Source: Amia ocellicauda (taxonomy: Eukaryota; Chordata; Actinopteri; Amiiformes; Amiidae). Taken from it: DNA of 64,000 nucleotides. The notes under the pieces were generated by a model. It did no database searches. It was given only the letters and a program-made list of their open reading frames with translations, and had not been told where the DNA came from. Within the stretch, counting starts at the first letter, position 1, and every line of letters begins with the position of its first letter. The stretch spans positions 32,886,719-32,950,718 of the forward strand of contig NC_089855.1 of NCBI RefSeq assembly GCF_036373705.1, given 5' to 3'. The position numbers and the translations under genes are program-made. Below are positions 1-12,768 of the stretch, in pieces.

Positions 1-977
1 CTCACCTCCCATACCACTGCCATTGCTTACTTTATAATACCAAGAACTAAATGTAGTACTTTCATCCTTTGAAAGTTAGATATGGGTGATACAAGTTAAG
101 TATTCCTAGATTTATCATGTGAAAGTACTACAAATAATTCGGAATAATTATTATTACAAGAAAAATTGTGTAAACAGTCATTATGTATTTGAATTAATTC
201 TCCCCAAATAATGCAACTCCCTACCTATCTACATCTTTTGGGGAGAATTGTGAAAATGGTTTAATTCCTGTTTGGAAATCAAATAAATAAGTAACATGTT
301 TCCATTTTTGTAGTAATGGACCAATTTCTTGATGACTGTACCAATGCTAAAGTTGTTTATCTAGCAGCCCCACTCTCTCAGTTCATTAAGATGTAAATAT
401 CTATTGGTTATGTATATTGAAAGCTTTTCAATTGGCTCCTTTGCTCTTCTTTGCCCTAGAAATTAACTTGTGCTGGTACAGACAACTTTGAAACTGGGCC
501 TAAGGTGCGTCTAGGACTGGGCAAACCCAATACATTTTTCCACCATCTGGCTTTTAATGAATTCCTTCTGAGGCAATATTAATCTTCATAATATTAATTA
601 GCAGAAAATATGTTGGTGCCAGGGTATAGCTGGATCACATTCTCTAATCATCATTTGTACTCTAACAACGAGAAAATGACTTTGTTAAACGGAAGCGCCA
701 ACGAAGACTCTTGTCAGTCATGCTTGCATTATGATATCCAAGTGGACAGGTTTTTAGTTGGAAAGAAAATCTAGATGCCTTTTGAGGTCGCAAAGAATAC
801 GTTTGATATAGTCAAATTCAGGTGCATTGCCTAGTCCTACAGCACGTGCTTTTTTATTAAGTTGTATTTTGCTTTGACATGTTCAAGAAGCTGGGGCTGT
901 CTTTAATTTGCTCTCCTTACTTTTCTTTCTATCTATTTTTTCTATCATATTTTGCTAATGCCTTGCCATTATTGCAG
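1..977 (+). other. stxbp5l intron, 3' part
   Basis: AT-rich sequence upstream of the first visible tomosyn exon. I see no exon, tRNA or recognisable repeat in it. Confidence 0.6.
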
Positions 978-1151
978 ATCATGTCAATGGACATTGCACT
1001 AGTCCCACCTCACAGCCCTGCAACACTGGGAAGCGCATCTCCAGCACTGAAGGCACTAAGCTCAATCGCCGAGGTCCTGGCCGGCCTCCTTTCAGAAAAG
1101 CCCAGTCTGCTGCTTGCATGGAGATCTCTTTGCCTGTCTCCCACACAGAAG
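978..1151 (+). CDS. stxbp5l: stxbp5l exon: hypervariable linker
   Basis: Acceptor attgcag at 971-977 and donor gtgtgt at 1152. The exon enters with two bases of a split codon and leaves one base. It encodes a Ser/Thr/Pro-rich linker ending in FRKAQSAACMEISLPVSHTE, a conserved tomosyn block. The open frame starting at the ATG at 879 is a different frame and is not the gene. Confidence 0.88.
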
Positions 1152-4100
1152 GTGTGTGCTTGTCTAAACCTGTTTTACTATTTGCATGCCCACCTCAGGT
1201 CTTGACTTCATGCCTGCACGGTTTCCTTAGAGGTGGATAAAAACTAGTTGCTTCTACATGAACATCAGATGTTGCTCAAACCTGCACGTTTGAGTGCTAG
1301 GTGGTGCACTGGACTCATTCATGTCAACTTTGGTCTGTAGAAGCAACTAATTGTTGACCTCCATTGCATAAGAGTCTCTACGATTTTCACCTGCAACCTC
1401 TGAGATGTCAGAAATGTGCTGAGAGTAAGCATGGAAAGGTGGGAAAAGAAGTTGTCAAAATGTATTACGTCCCATGAAATGTGATCAAATGGTTCTCAGC
1501 TCAATGTCACAATCATGGAAACTCTGTGTGCTTCAGACACAAAACTGTATGTCAACCCCACATGATAACTAAAGACATCATCTGACCCCAAAGTATATCT
1601 TCATGCTTTCAGTCAGATTTAGCTCTTACTAATGAAGCCTAATCAAGGCCTACCATAAATACTTCACATCAACTACACCTAATTTGCTTTGCTAATAACA
1701 GCAACATACATGGTAACATGGAACAACATGCCACCTTATACATTTACAGTACATAGTATCTTGCAATTAGATGGTAAAATAAAATTTAAAAGGAACATTT
1801 TTCACTCATACAGACCCCTACCTCTCCCTCTTCCATTACAAAACTACTTACTAACACCATCCTCCTGCTTAAAAAAGTATGTTATGAGTTAAAAGTATTA
1901 TGTATGTCATTCTCTTTTTCTGACATGATCTCCAACAAAAGACACCTATACAGTTATACCCACAGAATAATTATAGTATTAACCTTCATAAAACCACATT
2001 ATTAGTTTGTCAATTTACACTACTGGTATTTGGGTAGGTAATTGTTTTCTGTAATGCAGCCCTGTCTATGCATGCAGTATCTGTCTTGTCATCTGAGCTG
2101 CCAATTGTTTGTAAGCAACCCCTGTTTGTATCCTCTGTGCAGGCAGTTCAGGTGGGTAAATCTGTTTCATGTTCTTTGTGTTTTCCCTCCACAGAATATT
2201 CAACTGTCTAACTAAAACATTGTTGTCCCCATACACCAGGTGTTGTGTGTCCTCACTGTCTGTATTTCTAAAAGAGAATGCTACCTTTGGAAATGAAGAC
2301 AAGTTGACAACCCTGGTCCTGGAGGACCCCCTACCCTGCTGTTTTTTGTTCCAGCCGAGCTCTCAATTATTTAATTGAACCCTTAATTTAAGTATTAATT
2401 TGCTTACATTTAACTTCGTGTAACTGATAAAAAAGTTGGTTCCTTAGTAAGATGAATTCCATATACAATGTTATACTTAACTTAAAACCCCTACCCCTTT
2501 AAAATAATGAAACGGCTCTGATTTAGGAAATTATTATTTAAATTGAGGGTTTGATTTAGTAATTGAGAGCTCGGCTGGAACAAAACCAGCAGGGTAGGGA
2601 GTCCACCAAGACCAGGGTTGAGAACCACTTACATAGACTATGTTGTCCAAGAAAATCACGAAATGTTTTCTATAAGAAACCTCCTGAGCATGATCACTTT
2701 ATTAGAAGAGAATTCTGTTATACATCATTAATTTCTTTCATGTTACATCAGGTATTTTATGCATTGTGGCAAACTTTATGGTTGCTCCCGATCAGAGCAT
2801 TGTCCTGCTGGTAACTTCTCGGCCACACGTGACTATTGAAAAAAATTACCATAGCTGTAGTGAGAGGATATCGCATGAGAGCACATTTTTGTGTTGCCTG
2901 TTAGTCAGTGGTACAGTGTTAAGGTTTTCCCTATGCACTGACTGAAAGGAGACGTTCAATACCAATTTAGTAATTTCACAGACTTCTAGGTGTTCTCTAC
3001 ATATTCAGATTGTTCATAGAGTCCTGTCAGTCCTGCTTTTTTATTAGAACAGTGCACATTGCTCCTAATTGGGAGCCAGTGTTTTCTTTCATTTCCGTTG
3101 GAGGTTTATTTTGGTGGATCAGATATCTTCCTTATCAACTAATCCTACATTGAACATGGCAAGGCTAGATAGACTCATATGGACTTTAGTAAGAGCAGAA
3201 GCATGTCAGAAAATATATTTAATTTGACTTGTGATGTGCCAAATGCTTCAAGTAGTGAAAAACTCTATTCAGCCCTCAAGTGTTGTTATATTTATTTATT
3301 TATTTATTTTAATTGTACATTCCCTAAATCGCCCACTGGAGAAGGGATTTTACTAAAACTTAAAAATCTACCTTCGATAGTCAGCAATAAATGTACTTAC
3401 TGGATTCGCTTCACATTCTCATTAAAATTCTTGTGAGGTGATTCTACAGTAAATGAAGAAAAAAAGGTCAGTCATTTTCTTTCTTCTTAAAAATTAGTAA
3501 GCTTACATTCCTTAAGCCTCTTTTATTCCGTCTTACTCACAGACCTAACATAGTGTCCCACACAAATCCCTCTAAAGCTTAGCACCTGTAAAAAAAAGTT
3601 GAGATAATTTAATCTGCTCATTCATATTATCTCTGGATGGCATAATCTCTTAAGGAAGATGAGACGCCCCAAAGAAACATGATTACTTTTTTTTTTAATA
3701 TGGAGAACTTTGACAAGCACGAAATGGCAGATTAATTAAAGGGAGGTGTTTTTTAATTATTAATTTTCACTTTAAAGTTCATGGCTAGAGGACACAAAAG
3801 TTTAAATGCGCAACACGGTTGTGATGTATGTTTCCCACCGTACTTAGAAAAATGAGCACATATGAAACCAAAAATCCCAAATTAACTCAAATAGAGAACG
3901 CGCCATGTCTGCAGTGTTCAAGAAAAAGACTCTTTCACTGAGGCATTTATGTATTTAAGATACCCCTTATGAGCAACACAACTTTTTCATACCAGATTTT
4001 GAATTGGCTCAATTTAAATTGCTGACCACAAATGTGAGGATTCGAGACAAAGTAACCAGCCTCCAGAGATGTAGACTTGAGTCAAGTGACCTGGGACTCG

Positions 4101-7100
4101 AGTTAACTCGAGTCAGAATTTATGATACTTGGGACTTGACTTGAAAAAAGCTGAAATTACTTAGACTTGGCTTAGATTTGGCAATCACTGACTTGTGACT
4201 TGACTCGCGGGTGTTTTACTTGGCATGACTCACTTTTCAAATTTTTATGTTGTTTGTTATTGTACATTTTTTGTTACATTCAAATGGATGCGTGGCAGTC
4301 CAAGGATGAATACAGTGCTAATTGTGTCAGGGCCTGTCATACTATGTGTCCTTGGGCACAGACTCTCACCAAAGACAATAGAGAGCCAAAGTGGTGTCAC
4401 CACTTTGTAGGCACTAGCGTATGAAAATTAGCATCCGGTTCCTAACTAAAAAATCCCATTCATTTTTCCAATAGAGATTCAGAAAAATCACTCAAATAAG
4501 GTCTAAGGATGGACTAATTCTATGACCGCATCGTGCACAGATGAGTGACAGGGTTCTGTCCAACTTGATATTTTGCAAGTGCAATCCTCTGTAGTACAAG
4601 TAAAATACTTAATTGACATCTAGCAACATGGTTGATGTTCTTCTACTTATGTTCAGAGTAAGGCTCAATAGTAGTAGTGTGGATTTTCTGCTTTGGACCA
4701 AAAAGAAAACCCATATTCACATTTTGTCCTTGGATTTTGTCCCATGATTCACCAATATATATAGGGAACCTAGTGTGTGTATATATACTATCACACATTA
4801 TTTCAGTGATATATAGACAATAAAACATGTTTTTTTTTATAATCTGCTGTGTTATGTATTGTATTTCTTAAAGTATAAAGATCATAAGTGGTAGTTAATT
4901 ATAAAAGAGACTTGAAGACTTGAAGCTCAAAATTGAAGACTTGAGACTTCACTTGACTTGTAGCTCAATGACTTGGGACTTACTTGCACTTGAAGCAGAG
5001 AGACTTGGGACTTACTTGGACTTGCAAAATAATGACTTGTTGACAACTCTGCCAGCCTCTGAAACATGCCTTGCCAATACAAATGTTCAGTTGTTGGTGA
5101 AGTTATCAAGATTATCCAGAAATGTATCAACTTTCTAGTTGACCTGATATATTTGATAGATTTGACATGTCTCATGATGGAATGCTCTGCAGTACACTTT
5201 TGTCAATTTTTCCCCTACTGTGATACAATTACACTGACTGGAAAATTGTGCTATTTTAGGTGTATGGCATGTCAAGAAAAAGACCAGAAAGGAATGAAAA
5301 TGTTCTCAATCTTAGTTAATATATCTTGGGGTGTGAATAGGCAAAAATAACAACAACACACATCATGCTATTCTGGGGACTGTTTATTTCAGGAATGTCA
5401 GACCATTTTAAAAAAAAGAGCAGTCTTCACCAGATAAGGATGTCTTGACAAAGGGAAACAGTACCTCTGACTGGAAAGGAAAGGAGATGTACAGATTCAT
5501 TTAAAAATGTCAGTGAGTAGACTGGCTGAGAAATGACATGGATTTCATAAATGCTATGTGACTTTGTCCTGAGGGCCTGCTTAATCTTTCTGCTCTGTGG
5601 GAGCTATTAATTATTAACAATATCCTTGTGAAATGGGGTAAGAGTTTTGCGCATTCACAGTACTGCACTGCCCTTGAGCGTTGTATAGCATAATAATAAC
5701 AAGACTACAAGTACCACCCACAAAAAAAAACTGCCAATGCTCTCAAAACAAGGGTATTTTCAGCAGCCAGCTTGTAGTTCTCTTCCCAATAGCACTATTG
5801 TCTGGTTGTACAATGTATACCACAGCTGCAGTAGAGCCATCCCTTTCAGATAACTTTGACTGCATTTATTTGAATTATATTAAGAATCTGGATTTACATG
5901 TGAATTTAGAGAAATATAAAAACAACCTCTTTCCTTTCCTCTCTGTTGATATAATCATTTAATCTCTTCCTTGTCACACTGCGTGGTGTATGTGTTTGTA
6001 TTGTGTCTTTTGTTTCTGCTTCCATTAAGATTTGACATGTGAAATTACTGTTCTAATGGAAAGGTCAGCCCGTTTTTGTTTTTCTGAAAATAGCCTCTGC
6101 AGGGACGGCGGGAAAGGGGATGAGATTAAAAGGCATACGGAAGTATATCCTCGCCAGGTCGCAATGCCGCACCTGCGTGCGCACAGGGAAAACCGGGAAA
6201 GATCATACAAAAGCCGTTAATATGGTCTTATGCTAATCATGGGCTGATTTTAATCCCTAGTTGGTTAGTCATCATGCCCCACCACCCCCCTCAGACAATG
6301 ACGATAATGAATCATAATGACGTTGGTTCGAGAAGAAAACAATTGAAGCCACAATTCTACAATTCAATGATTTTGCATTACAATATGCGCAACATGTAGG
6401 AAACTTTATATTTTTTGCTTTATCCATCTGAGTTTACAAGACACTCAATCCTGAGTTATGGGATATCAAAAAATCTTCATCGATTATGAGATACATCTGT
6501 CTTAGGGAACTGTTATTAAAACCATTATTAAAAGGTCAGCATTGGTGAATTGGACCCAGCACTCCTACACATACACACACAAAAAATGATTTGCCTAAAT
6601 CTGCCTGATTGCTGTGAGACTTCATTGCAGCGGTCTCTAACACTGGTCTCAGATGGTGACACACTTCTGTTTTTTATTGCAATCAAATTCTCAAGGACAT
6701 ACTTGAACCCGTAATGGTCTTAATCAGTCACCATTAGCAAGATCCTTAACCAATGATTCAAGACCAATATAAAAACCTGATGGCTTGGGGCTCTCACAGA
6801 CCCCATTTTAGAAGCATTGTTACTTCTTGGATAAAAAGGGTTGTACATGTGTCCTGGTGGTGACAATTGCCCACTCGAGTCTTAGATGTGTTTCCAGCAC
6901 TGTAGGGAAATAGAATTGAAAAAGGAAAGAAAGAACTACGTGGAAAAACTTCAGTGTGCGTTCTTGTTTAAAGTTGTCTGAATGTCACAAAACCCAGTGG
7001 TGTCATTCCTTGTCTCCTGCACTCTTGTTGTGTTGCTGAAGCATTGCCCCTCCCATCCTTGTTCTCCCTCCTTCCTCCCCCTTCCTCTCTTATGTCTGAA

Positions 7101-9958
7101 CCTTTGTGTTCTGTCAGAGTGGCACTGTCTTTGTTCGTGAACTAACAATTAATCTTAATGAAAATTAATTCCCAGAAGAAGAAACTGTTTGATCTACCAT
7201 CAGAATTAACAAAATATTTCTTTAAATATATATATTTTAAGCTGGATTAAATCAAAACTTCGACCCACTCACATAAAGCAAACTACAGACCTGTGCTTCA
7301 TAGCAGGTATATTCGTGAGTAAACAAAAGGGGTATCTGACTTAAGTACAGGTTTTTTCATTTTTTATTAGCAGGTGGGTCAAAGATTTGTCTTAATCTGG
7401 TGCATTGTCATGTTTCCCCTTCCATTTACCACAGTCTAACACAATTAATCTCTTATTACTTAGCCAGACAAAATATCCATGAGAGTTTGCACAGCACAAA
7501 AACACCATTTATTTTACACTGCGGGTCTTGTGAATTACATCTTCATCTTGCCCAAATGAGCATGCTTACTTCAAATAGAAAGGCAGAATCTATCCATCTA
7601 GCATATATCAAATTGTATCATAAGAGCTTTACAGATTGCTTTTGAGAAAAGAGTGAAAATTACCAGGTCCATGTTTTAAAGTCCAACTTATTTTCTGTCA
7701 GGGTTTACTGGGGTTCTATATTGAATTCCTGAAAACCAAAAACCTAATCAATATTATATACCTTCTAGGAATTGGAATTTAGCACTGGTAAATACCAAAA
7801 AATCATTTTATGCATCCAAACAGATACTCCTTTGCACAATTAAAATCTTCACAGCAGATAGCACAACTCACACTGTGCCTGGAAGGTTATCTATGATTAT
7901 GTATGTATATATGTATGTACTCACTTATTAATTTGTTTACACACACTTTTACATAGAGTGACCTACAGTTTTCACAAGATATTTCACATAACACAATGCA
8001 ATAAGGTACAAAAAGATGCAAGGAACTTCATACCTGACTGCACCTCTGACATTTTTGCTTGACATGGACCTGTCACGTAGAATCCCAGGGCTACCACATG
8101 TCACTGTGCTTAGGTCCACTCAGTTTGGTTCAGTTCTTACTGTGTACTATTGAGCTGCAACTTGTTTCTGTCCCTGAACTTGTCCCTTTTGCAATGCACA
8201 CCTGTTTTGGGGGAAGAGTAGGTTACGCTTCCAGACGGGCAATGCTTCAGCAATTACACGGAGTCAGTATTTACTCACATGACGAGCACCACGCTGCAAC
8301 TTACTCATGGAGTGAAAAAGGTAAGAGACTTCCGCTACATTGACCAAGCTTCATTCGCTGTCCCTCAGTGGTGTCCAGGAGAAGTGGTTTCGTAGGACTC
8401 CGCTTGCAGTGAGACAGTAGTGAGCTCTTAGTAGTGGGTACGCCTTTTGTTTCTAAGACTGAAAATGTTGCCATCTTTGAGAAACAGGACACACTATTAT
8501 ATCCTATATCTTCTATCATTTAAATTAGTGGTTTAAGATACAAGAGTTTAGCAGAAAGTGTGTGGAGAATATATTGACCCAAAAGCTCTTGCTTACTCTT
8601 ATGGGCTCTGTGGAGTTTGAAGACATTATGTGTTAAGCGCCAAAAGTTTGACTGACAAAGTGTGTCTTACTTTGTCATCTAAAAAGGAATGCCACCCCTT
8701 CTTTTTAAAAGTGTGAAGAGAATATTGTGACTTACAAAGACTTGTCATCATCCTTGATTCAGCTGGTCTCCTTCTTTACAATTTTGCAGCTAATATGCAA
8801 TGACATAGGTTTCTGTTCTGGGAGAAAATAAAATAAAAATAAAAGACCAGATTCATTTAAAATCACGCATTTATAGTACTCAGTAGCACTTTACATAGGT
8901 TACACTCTTTTAAAATGTATTTGAATGTGTCGACAGTGTGCGCATTTCTAATTTGTCATATATAACAAAAATAAATGGATCATGTGTTTTATATTCAGCT
9001 TTAATGAATATGCATCCTTGTATTGTAAAACAGTATGTTAACAATCAATTTGATACATTTAAATACTCAATGAAAATAATATTTTCATATTATTACTGTA
9101 TTAATACATCCCAATTTCCATGTGTGTATACTGCAGGTTGGATTTACAAATGATTGTGCCCTAAGTTGCAGTTTATAAGGATTTATAGATATGTTTAGAG
9201 AATCAAGAACAATCCAGTGTTCAACATTCTAGAGATACCTGTAGAATGACTAACCTGACTCCTGCTTTGACTGCAGTGAGAGATTGGCATATAGTGTCAT
9301 TTTCAGAGAGGGCCATTCCATAAGTTCGATTCGTGAGAGCAAAAGTGTCTCTTGGTGTTCGGTCGCCGTCTCTGCACAGTGACACATTTTATTGTGGTTC
9401 TGGACATATTTATAAGTCCTTCAGAGTTGCAAGCCCACCAGAGTACAAAGCATTAGGGCACACTTTTGTTACAAATGTGGTAAACCTTTAAGTCCTGCAT
9501 ATAAGGACTTAAATTATAGCTCTCTTAAATTGTGAAACTTGCTCTTGGAAATTTACTGTTTCAGATGGTTAGGGAGTCAACAGAGCTGAAAAGACTACTA
9601 CCTTCAAATGATTTCAATATTTCTTATTGGGTTCCCGTAGAAAGCCGGGAAAATTCGTTCAGCCGCTCCCGCAGCTCCAGCGTGTCCAGCATTGACAAGG
9701 AGACCAAGGAGGCCATCACTGCGCTGTACTTCATGGAATCATATGCCCGTAAAAATGACACCACCCTCTCGCCGTCTCTTTGGGTCGGCACAAGTTTAGG
9801 GGTGGTGTTGGCCATCTCTTTGAACCTGCCTGTCGGTGAGGAACAGCGACAAACTGAGCCCATCGTGGCATCACCGAGTGGTAAGAATTCATACATATGC
9901 TCTCTTGTAAAAGGCAGGTTTTTATTACCCACTATCTGGTGGCAGGTTTGTTCAATTC

Positions 9959-9995
<37 letters not shown>

Positions 9996-12707
9996 AATTC
10001 AGCTGCATTGCATTTGCAGGGCTTTTGCCTGGCAAAGTTGAAGGCCATACAATTTGTTTCAGAATCCATGGAATGAAAGGGAACTTATATATAAAATACA
10101 GTTCCTTTTTATATTAAAATTGATTGGTTATTGAAAATTAAGTGGTTACTCTTTCATTAGAAGCATGGTCTTTTCAAAGCAATGCGAAACATCAGCAATC
10201 TAACATGCATAACCCTTCTCATTAACCCCAGAAAGGTCAAAACAAAATAAGCTTATTAACATACAATACATTGCACAATGTCTGTGTCTTACTTATTTTT
10301 CTCTGTTCATAAAGGTTTTTTTTATTCAAAGCTCACAGAATGTATTAACAATAAGTTTGACACTTTTAAATTGTAAATTTAAACATATATAACACTGTGA
10401 GGTGTCTATTAAGATCGCATAGTCAATATTGTAGCTGAAAATGACATTCAGGAACTATTTTATGCGGTGGAAAGTTATTTCCATATTTATCATTTTTAAA
10501 TAATACTCGTTCAGGTACTTCTTTATTATTTAGAGTGTGAACCATTGTAAAGCAGTAATAATTAACTGTAATGTTATGTTTCCTGCTGGGGTAACATCAC
10601 CAACAGGGGGCCTGCAACCTCATGTCCAGCTACTCGAGGTGTGATGTTATCTTTGCACAACACAACCCTGACCTGCATTATTCCTTTAATGAATGCAGGA
10701 AGTACTAACCATTGTATATTTGTATATGCCAATTAGGATCAATGTTAAAACTCTTCTCCTCTTCTCAGTATAAGCATCATAATAGTCACATTTAAACCTA
10801 GTTACACAAGGTGTCATATAAAGTTACTAGTTGACTATGAACGTGATAAATAGAATGTGGTTTGTAACTTTATATTTGTACTAGTTAGTTTGCTTTGTTT
10901 GACATTTTTTACTTTATTTATTTATTTTTAATAGCTACAGTATAGGTCTACTAGGACATTCAGTAAAGTAGAAATCAGTCTCCTTTGCTGTAATAATTTC
11001 TGGGATTAATTGGGGTTGTCCAATTGCACTTTTTATTTATTTAAAACTATGAATTTATTTGTTTATGTATACACCTTATAAACATGAAACATTATAAACC
11101 CAGCTCTCTACTCACACACTAGATATTTGTTTTGTTCCTCCTAACACAGTTCAGTTTGAAAAGGCAGGAGATAGAGACAAATCTTTTACAGTAAATGTAT
11201 CCTGGGACCAGGAAAAGTTACTGAATTTCATGATCTTCCAGAGAGCTCCCAGATACACTGGGTCGTTCGGCCTTGCACCATCTGATGTGAGTGACTTAAC
11301 TGATGTTCTTTTCTCCGCTCTTCTCCTCACTGGGTGGAACAGGCACAGTGCTGATGTTAAAAGGATCTGTGCTGACGTTTGCTTCCCTGGACTGCTCGGG
11401 GGGGCTAATTCACCAGCCTTACGAGGTGTGGAGAGACGCTCACAGTTTGGACGAGCACGAGAAACCCCGCAAGAGGAAGCTCGTCAACTTCTCTCCCTCC
11501 ACTTCTCAGGATACAGTGGATTACCAGTTTGCAGTAATCTGCTCGGAAAAACAGGCCAAAGTCTTCTCACTGCCATCTCAAACCTGCCTTTACGTACACA
11601 ACATCACAGAAGCGTCTTTTGTCCTCCGGGCTGACGTTGTTACACTTTGTAACAGCGTCTGCTTGGCTTGCTTCTGTGCCAACGGACATATCATGACTCT
11701 CAGGTACTTGTCTCGGTAGGGCCTCCCTTCTGTTTCACCCAGGCAAAATGCCATGAGTGTCATTTGAGGTTTAACTTCCACTGAGTTGAATCTTCAGCTT
11801 CATTTTTTTTTTAAGTCTTATTTCACTAGCTGAGCCCAGATTGAATGTGAACAGAAAGTATTGGAAAAAGGCCAATGTTTTGTATCTCTCTATATATTTT
11901 GTAACTCTATTCTATGAACAATTCTATAATATATATAGAAAACCTTATAGACACAATTTATTTTTAAGACGCATTAATCATAAAGTGTGTGATGTATTAC
12001 CAACATGCAGTGCTGGTGCTACCATATTGTAGGCCTCTCCCACCAAGAAAAAAAACAAAATAAATTAAAAATAAATTATTTAAAATAAATCTGATACTTA
12101 AAAAAAACACAAATTGTTAATCCCTCATATTAGGGGGCACCTGGGTCTACTAGAGGCCTTAAGCAACCACTTAGTCAGTGGCACTAAAAAAGGAAAAATG
12201 TGCAATGTATACTACCGGTCAAAAGCTTTAAAACACCCCCATTTTTCCAGTTTTTATTGAAATTTAAGCAGTTCAAGTCCAGTGAATAACCTGAAATGGT
12301 ACAAAGGTAAGCAGTAAACTGCTAGAGGATAAAAAAAAGTTTAGGTTAGCAAAAACTGAAAAATAATGTACATTACAGAGTTATATCTGTGGTACTACAC
12401 CCTCTTAAGCAGTATTTGGGAGTGTTACACGTAGCTAATGTGTAACAAAGTTACACTGTATTCCTACAATGCACACATCATTTGGAATCTTATTCTCTTG
12501 GTTACCAGCGCGTTTAATTCTCAAACACATCCGATTTACAGTTTCCGTGTCGCCCGCCATCATTCAGAGCCCAGGGGGTAAATGCTCCGGGGGGGTGGGG
12601 GAGGGGGTCTCATGCAGACGGTCACAGTTTCCATCAGATTTCTTTCCAAATAGGCTTGTTTTGTTCAGAACAACGTAACGATTAATCCAGTATATATTAT
12701 TATGATA

Positions 12708-12768
<61 letters not shown>

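Larger units (their letters stand above)
1152..9640 (+). other. stxbp5l intron, 8.5 kb
   Basis: This intron lies between the linker exon and the Ser-rich exon. It contains the palindromic repeat at 2304-2626 and the hAT-type element at 4064-5051. The remainder is AT-rich with only short chance open frames. Tomosyn genes splice extra exons in this linker region, but none could be identified here. Confidence 0.6.

Noticed and set aside
879..1205. 108-residue plus-strand open frame with a hydrophobic start
   Set aside because: It is in a different frame from the tomosyn exon 978-1151, which has splice sites and family similarity.
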